Source: Nautilus pompilius
Taxonomy: Eukaryota > Mollusca > Cephalopoda > Nautilida > Nautilidae
Direction of reading: 5' to 3'
Length of the DNA stretch: 64,000 nt
Assembly: GCA_018389105.1 (NCBI GenBank)
Contig: JACATO010002186.1
Span: forward strand, 2,060,501-2,124,500
Part shown: one piece after another, positions 56,750 to 64,000 of the stretch
Layout of the letters: each line of letters begins with the position of its first letter
Numbering within the stretch: position 1 is the first letter of the stretch
The notes under the pieces: generated by a model
Database searches by the model: none
What the model saw: the letters and a program-made list of their open reading frames with translations, nothing else
What the model was told of the DNA's origin: nothing
Made by a program: the position numbers and the translations under genes

Positions 56750-59700
56750 GCTTAGTAACAAATTGAAATAAAAACAAAACAGAAAACCAAGTCAAAGAGA
56801 AAGTAAGTGGCTCACAGACTAAAGACCAAACTACGGCCAAAACTGCACCATTTTATCACTCAACTGACAACTTCAAAATAACCGATAAGGAGCTAAGCAT
56901 TTAGCAAAACAAGAAACAATTGCTTTATTTAAACAGTGAAAATTGTTTTTCATGAGATTTTAATAAAATTCTAAACTTTATTATCCAAATTAGAAAATTA
57001 ACATTTTTTTTTTTTTATCTTTATAATTTTTTCTCCAAATCATTGAAACACAGTTCTGACTTCATTTCTAAAGCTTTTAGGGCTTTACCAGTCATGGAAA
57101 CATGACTTCACTGACTTTTAACTCTCATAGATATGTTATAACATGTTATATACCTCACTAACATTTTGGTTCAAATACCAACCAACTTCTGTCACTCCTC
57201 TCAATATCTCACTTGGTTGAGCTAACCTTTTCCACATGCTGCCAATAATACTCCTAATGAATCCCTTTTTATGTAGATGCCCCTACTACGTAACTCATAT
57301 CACTATGCAGGATTTAGCTGTTAAAAATTTCCTAGCATGAAATGGGGCTACTTTCAAGTTAAACTGTTCTCCCTACACTAGTATTTAAAAATTTGGACAT
57401 GTGCTTTCTCACTGAATGTCACCATTCTAGTACTTGTTAGAAAGTCGTTTTACTTTTGCGATGTTCCTAGCTATATTTCCATCATCAATCAGTAAGAACT
57501 ACAGCTGCAGAAAACATTTAATAAAAATGACAATTAAAAAGAGATGAGTTAAGAAAACTTATATCTAGATAATTCCAATAGGTTTAGCAATCTGTTGACC
57601 ACCACACTGCTTGTATAGTTTACACAATGAAATGAAAATAAAGATATTTAAATTGAATGAGGGATGACTAGGTTGACAATAAAACATTGTTTTTTAATAT
57701 TTCTCTGCTATGCTATTTGTTATCTGGTAGATTAATTATTCCATACTTTGGCAACACCCTTCTTCTAGCACTGACCCAGTGGTGAGAACCCTCCACAAGC
57801 TCTATGGTGTTTAGTAACTTGTGGGTGCTGTCCCAACACTGCTGTAGCCCACACAATGCTCCTGCCTTAGTTAACCCAGCCTGACCCAGTAGTGGTTCAG
57901 TGTTGTAATCTTCATTGTTATATTTACCCTTAAAAAATCATTCAACAAGCATTCAAAGCCTAGAGATGAGTGAAGAAATGCTAGTAGTTTGAAAGGCAAG
58001 TACACGTTGTTAACCATTATGCAGAAAGTGAAGATTTTATAAAAGTTAGATAATGGCACATCAGTTCGACACCGATGTGATCATCTCAGTGTTGGTGTTA
58101 AGTGGATAATAGTCTGATGCACCCCAGCATTTCACCATCTATGTAATTGCCTACCGCTATCTAAGTTTATATTGTACAGTTGGGAAGTGAAACTAAGGCT
58201 GACTTTTTGTAAGTACAGTAATTAAACATTTTTTTAAACACTTAATAATACAGTGCACATGTTTATCGCTATGTAAAAACCCTACTAAAAAGTTATAAAC
58301 CACTCAGTCCACAATCAGGTTCCCTTGTCAATATTATTACTAAAGTCCAGTAATTTTGTACTTCAGCAACTGTTTAGCTCCGAGGTACTTGGCTGTACTC
58401 GAATTTTTTCAGACCAATCAGCTCAACTGAAGACACACTAATTGAAAGGAAGATTTCAAAAAAATTTACTGGTCTTTAGAATTTTAATACTGCCTTTTAA
58501 TATCACAGAAACTGATTTATAGAATTAACCATTTGGCTGTATTTTAAGTTTGTGGGAGGAGGCTCAGGAAAACAACTGAGCAATTCTCCAAAAGATAAAC
58601 ATATTACTATTATAATCACTTTTAGTGATGATGCTGGCTCATTAGAAATAAGGGAGACATTCCTTTTCCAACCAAGTGATTTTAACTAAAATTCCATTGT
58701 ATTTTCAATGTTAAGGTATCTATTAAGTTCTACTCATTTAAAACAAAACAAAGTCTATGATTCATCAACACAGCAGTTGTCCTTTAAGTAAATCTTACTA
58801 GGTTTGACATGTTAGAAACTAACACATCTTTGTAATGCACTGCCTATGTCTTGTCTAGAACCAACCAACCTATTCTCCAAGAAATACAAATAACAGCGAT
58901 CATGTCAGTGACATTCAGATATCTGTCATCATTCACTTATCTAGATATATAATACAAAGACATGCAGGCAGTAAGTGTATGTGTAAAGCAAATATCAGAC
59001 ATCTGTCAACACATACTAGCAATTCTTCTCCTGGACTGTATAGTATTTCATTTAAAGACTGTCAAAATGTTTGGTTACATTGCTCACTAATACTCTTTTG
59101 TTCATTCTTACTGTAAGACCATGCAAGGGGGCCAGGTATTTTCTTTTAGTTTTTCTTCACACCTGCACATGAACACTGTTACAAAATGAAACAGAAATTT
59201 CAAAAAGCCTTTGATTATTGTTTTCATTCTATAACATGCCAACCATTTTTTCCTTTCTTTTTTTGTGTACCTTTTGGGATATGAATCTATTAGCATTATC
59301 ACAAAAAACTATTTAGCTGGCATGTATCTTAGACCACTTTATAATGACCAATTCTCACAAAATAAAAAACCCCTTTGAATTCTTTAACTCATCATACTCA
59401 AATTCATTTTATACAGTACTTACTGCCCATGTATACAATATGCTTTTAGTACATCTAATGTAAGTTTATAAACAGAGTTGTAGTGGCATTTTGGATGCTT
59501 AACTATCATGGACAACTTCTAATTGAAAACCACATTCTGTGAGACCTAGAGTTTCTGATTCTAACATTGAAACTTACAGTAAATTCATAATACAAGCGAA
59601 ACAAAAACCAGAAATAAGCTTCAAAGCAGATTTTTGAGAATTACTTAAGGCATAATTTCTTTTCTTTCTTTATAAAGTTTTCCTTCAGCATAATAAAATA

Positions 59701-61190
59701 CTTTCAGTGATGAAGGCCGGTTCGTACACTGGCTGTCCAAAGGTGACTCGGTGTGCCGCCACCTCTCAAAATAATGTTAGATTGTGTCGCTTGTCTGTCT
59801 GCTAATAAAACATCCTTTGGAGTTGAAGAAATCCTTTCTGGTGTAGTTAATAACAAATATAATTAAATTAGATCATGATATAATGGAGAGAAATCCAATA
59901 CAGGAAACACACTCGATAAATAAACTGAAGAATACCCAACAACAACTTTATGAGCTTTTGGGGCACTGATAATTTGGGCTGAGGCCTGTCTAAATGCATG
60001 CTGTTGGAGAAGAGCATTTATCTAATTACAAAGTACAAAATCTGGTTCCATTTAGTCTCTTAAATTAAGAACTCGTATTAAAAAAAGACGACGACGACAA
60101 ATCAATATACAGCATGAACTACATAACAATGGCTAGGTATCACTATAAATAATCAGACATTTAACATGTGGTAATTATGCCATTAAGTGCCAATTTCAAG
60201 AGTGGTGTGTGTGTGTGTGTGAATAGTACCGAAAGAGGTGCATCATCTTGTATTATTAGATTTAGTAAACAGCAAGAACTAGTACTAGTAAACAGATTTT
60301 AAATTGCTGACTGTAGAATTTTGCAAGACTTATTTCCGAGGAGGAGGTATCTTGATTTTAGGCACAAAGCATAGTATATAATTTCAAATGCCTGCTGAAA
60401 ACTAAACTTTTTCAAAACAATCTACAAAAATTTTTTTTTAAATGCACAGCTTGTGGTAGCTACAGGTGATGCTAAGCAATAGCCAAAGTCAACAGTATAG
60501 TGTTTAACCTATCGATCCCATTAAACAACAAACAGCCAGGACTCTTGACAGGAGTGTAATCATACTGGGGAAAAAAATATGATGATTTAAGATTTTAAAC
60601 AGGCAAAAGGAATGTGCAATATTATGAAATCTCTGCATGTAGAAAAGATATCCGTAAGCAAAGGTGGACATTATTACAGGTCATGGAATGAAGACAATCT
60701 CTGAAAACACAAAACGGCACATCTTTTATATTGGATTCCTCCCCATACCATGATGCTTACTCTTCCTTTAAGATCTATTTGATGACATTAGCTTGTGCTT
60801 CTGAACAGAGAAAGCTTGTGTGCCTTATTGAAGATATGGCTACTGGTACCTAAAAGTCAGGATGGTTATTTGATAAGGTCTTTGGCAGTAAATAAGCTGA
60901 GTCTCTCTAAAGTAGTCAAGGTGAGTGTATTTGTTGATGAGGTTTCAGGTTTCCCATACAGTGGTACCAGTCAAGACATGAGCTAAAATCTATTGTTCAA
61001 AAGAATCTCCCAAATAAAATGATCCTCTATTGTTACACAGGAGTATCCAGTTCTTGGGTAATCAGCACAAGTCACATCTATGGCATGTTCCCGGATCAAA
61101 GTTAAGCCTGCTCCGTGTCATATTGTTACTCAGTGAGATAAACTGAAACCTACACAAATGAAGTTACACAAAATTGTGGCTGATAATTTA
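56750..61190. other. Unassigned AT-rich DNA
   Basis: No exon, RNA gene or transposon end recognised. Short simple repeats include a GACGACGAC tract near 60088 and a TG repeat near 60204-60220. Confidence 0.4.
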
Positions 61191-61235
61191 AAAAGAAAAA
61201 AATGGTTTACTTGCTCTCTCATAACCAAAGTTCAG

Positions 61236-62858
61236 TAGGATGGTGAAGAGTATAGTGATAGACATGCCGAGGTGGGTGCGCACCGCCATTGACGCTGAGC
61301 TGGACAAGTTCTTGTGGCAAGGACGCAAACATCTCGTCAATAAATAGGTGATTTGACTTCCCCAGAATTGCGGAGATTTAAACATTGTAAACATAGAGAG
61401 CAAAATATGCGCTCAAAGAATTAAAAACATCCTAGATATCATAGAAGATGGCCTAGACATCCCTAAATGGCAAATACTTTTTTCACAACAGGTAGCGAAG
61501 GCCTTCAGCATGAATAACGGAATAGTTACTCTACGCGGAAAGCCTAGAATCCACCAAAAAAATTAATAACAACTTAAGTAGATTCCACAAATATAAGAGA
61601 GAGAGTTGGAGTAAGAGCCAAATAACCCTCGTGGGAAATCAAGTTAAACTAGACACCACTTTTAAACCACTAAATAAACTGATGCAATGTGATTTGTACC
61701 TCCATCTAGCGTCGGCTCCAGTGACGGAACCCGATTATAGAGGGAGGTGGGAAGCTCAACTACAATCAGGAACCCTTCCATGGAAGGCTTTATGGGAACG
61801 GACAAGGTTGTCTAATAGACAACTACAACTCTGACATCAACTGGAAGATTTTATGTCTCGTACTCCCTTCGAGGGAACTCAAGCATCAAATGGAATTTGA
61901 TAGACTCCCGCAAATGCCTTATCTGCGAGAGGCTGGATGACACAGTCGTCCACAGTATCTTTGGCTGTCCGCAGCAGGAGGGGCTGTGGGACCTAGTCCA
62001 AATTTCGGTACAACTAGTAAAAGGCCGCCGGCACAGACTTAATCTGTACTGTTGCACCTTTGGATTCAATCCCCACAGTAAAAAGGACCGTCTTTCGAAC
62101 TTCCTAATCTCTACTGCCCAGCAGGTTGCTTGGAGTAGTTGCAGGACTTCAGAGGGTGGAAAACTCACTCCAACCAAAACTATCTACCGCCGTTATGCCG
62201 CCAGCATGCCTCGTAAGAAATACATGGTCGGTTCTTCCAGCGTGCTGGACAGTGAACTCTTTTCGAATACCTGGCTGATAAACCAGGTTTTAGGCCGGCT
62301 TGATGGCAAGCACTTAATTAGTCACATTTAAACAACGTGCATCAAACAAAAAAAACCTCCGACCTAGGAGGAACCCACCGGCAGAAAACTTCCTTTTCAG
62401 CTCTGGACGGAAAGCAGCAGCAGACATCGGATGAATACAGGAATGTAAACAAAACAATGTGCCGGCTAGTGGGCATTCATCAATTGTAGGAAAACTGCAG
62501 GAGGTCAGAGGTCAACGGCGGCTTACTACAGAATTCCACTATGCAGGCAGAAGAATGTCAACAAACATGTTTTTTTTCTTTCAGCTTAGAGAAATAGAGA
62601 GAAAACTCTACTCAGAGAGCAAGCACTTGGGTAAATCCTACCTCTCCACCCATTGGGTGGAGTTTGGTAGCCGGCTACTCTCAAATAGGAAAAAATGCTA
62701 CAAATTCACAGGTGTAGATAAGCCTCACTCACAAACAGCTACGATGGCCGAACACGGAACCAATCTAGCTACACCTCATACACAAGCAACTTTACATCAC
62801 AGATGGAACTTTATAGTTCTACCTAATAAAGTTAGCACACCACCAAAAAAAAAAAAAA
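61236..62858 (+). mobile_element. 5'-truncated LINE retrotransposon with poly-A tail
   Basis: Coding pieces follow the C-terminal end of a LINE reverse transcriptase: MVKSIVIDMPRWVRTAIDAE, LDKFLWQGRKHLV, then GDLNIVNIESKICAQRIKNI. A later open frame (61897-62331) has the zinc-knuckle-like CLICERLDDTVVHSIFGC, spaced C-x2-C-x8-H-x4-C, near its start. After a stop a 3' untranslated part runs to AATAAA (62825-62830) and a 15-base A-run at 62844-62858. Stops in the upstream part show it is dead. The clade (L1/Tx1-like or other) is not certain. Confidence 0.75.
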
Positions 62859-63566
62859 TGCTGCTATAAGTGCAAATTTGATGATTATTATTTTCCAGAT
62901 GAGTCGTCACAATGTAAATATTTGTGCATGTTTAAAGTTATTATATTATAACAAAAATAAATTATAAGGTCTATTACATCAAAAGCTGTCATTTAAATAT
63001 TGGGATATGAAAGTTAGCTTGCAGACATTTTTTTTAATGTGTGGTTTCTATGTAGGGTTTTATTCCAATGTCTAAAACATCTTCAGTTACTTTTAAACCA
63101 GCTATCAAAAAAAAACAAAAAAAAAAAACAAACATTGAGTACATGCCGTTAACTCCTTTCCCTGCAGAACAACCAGAAAAAGATAAAGAAGAGTAAGTTC
63201 AAAGATATTAACTAGTGGTTTACTTGGAAAGAAATTTATTTTACAATGATTTGTATTTTTGTCGCATTAAAAAAAATAATTCTTTTTCATCTTGCCTTGA
63301 TAACAGTATTAAAGACATTTTACCTTATGTGCATGTTCTCCAGGGAAATGGCAGTGACATTTATCAAGCTGTACTTGTCTGATCTAATGTAATTCACATT
63401 CAAGAGAGAGAAAAAATAGACATAATACATTGGGATCAAACTGTATTAGCTGCATCAGTAAAGATTTGGATCTACTGAGAATGTTGGTATTAAGACACAG
63501 TGGAAAAAAGATTAGTTCTTTCTGCTTTGATGCTAATTTGTCAAAGTTCTTCAAAGCAGGATTAAT

Positions 63567-63570
<4 letters not shown>

Positions 63571-63602
<32 letters not shown>
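63571..63602. repeat. GT dinucleotide microsatellite
   Basis: Sixteen GT units. Confidence 0.97.
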
Positions 63603-63604
<2 letters not shown>

Positions 63605-64000
63605 TATACTTAGGTTCAAATACAGTATTAAGCTATTCACTTTTTTTAAAAGAAGCAATGACTTGAGAAATAGATCTAAAATTTTTATTTTGAACCTAGT
63701 TTCATTTTTTAAAAGCAGTGATAAAGCAAGATCAAAAAAAAAATAATTAGAGAAGTAATATACCCTTTGTACAACATCTAGTTATGTAATTATGAAAGGT
63801 GTGTACAATGTAACATTGAGTCAGTGTGCGTAAAGTATAAATCTGGAGGAGCACACATACAAGTCAATGAGACTGGTGCCAGAGAGAGAAAATGAAGACA
63901 AACTGACATTTAAACAATTCTAAAGAAAGGTATAATGTTAATAGGCATCCATCCAATGTACAGGAATGCAGAGATACCTGTTGTATTAATATTATTATTA

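Noticed and set aside
62459..62869. 136-codon frame before the LINE poly-A
   Set aside because: Lies after the LINE stop, runs into the poly-A and shows no domain; probably 3' untranslated sequence.

Overview
This 64 kb window is AT-rich nuclear DNA from an animal. It has short coding exons with GT-AG splice sites, long introns, dinucleotide and trinucleotide microsatellites, tRNA-derived SINE heads and many decayed DNA transposons. The gene families and the Roco/Death/TIR architecture suggest an invertebrate, plausibly a mollusc or another lophotrochozoan. The species assignment is inference. No bacterial-type genes, rRNA, intact tRNA or CRISPR were seen.

Two real genes converge. On the + strand (3730-28955) are 13 exons forming the 3' part of a Roco-family gene. 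They encode a COR domain, a cysteine-rich module, a Death domain, a SARM1-like TIR domain, and a tail of five arginines ending in the CaaX-like tetrapeptide CILF. The 13 exons join in one frame to 723 residues plus stop. The N-terminus, including the expected Roc GTPase, lies upstream of the window. On the - strand (44145-37320) are eight exons of a cAMP-specific phosphodiesterase 4 (dunce/PDE4 type). They cover the end of the regulatory linker and the whole catalytic domain, with its metal ligands and the invariant glutamine. A CpG-richer segment at 46192-46243 has an ATG-led reading frame and a donor whose phase fits the first recognised PDE4 exon, so it is a candidate alternative first exon.

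Most of the rest is transposon debris, mainly cut-and-paste families. From left to right: a SINE head (956-1021); a pogo/Tigger copy (1866-3119); two rotted Tc1 copies (5446-7762); a pogo N-terminal scrap and a 177 bp MITE (about 13985-14568); a nest in the 10.3 kb intron that splits the Death domain, holding opposed mariner copies, a BED-finger hAT copy, an almost intact Tc1 with IR/DR ends and a second hAT remnant; a 518 bp Tigger-like MITE (26723-27240); a second IR/DR Tc1 (29930-31535) downstream of the Roco-TIR gene; a possible TIR-bounded element (38651-40374) and a 48 bp hAT foldback (41593-41640) in PDE4 introns; further Tc1 and hAT remnants (52520-56740); and a 5'-truncated LINE with a poly-A tail (about 61236-62858).

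Functional reading: the + strand gene looks like an innate-immunity or axon-degeneration type signalling protein. Its TIR keeps the glutamate that is catalytic in NAD-cleaving TIR enzymes, and its C-terminus looks lipidated. The - strand gene ends cAMP signals. Nothing in the sequence shows that the two are co-regulated. All exon boundaries were placed by eye from splice motifs and reading-frame continuity, without alignment.
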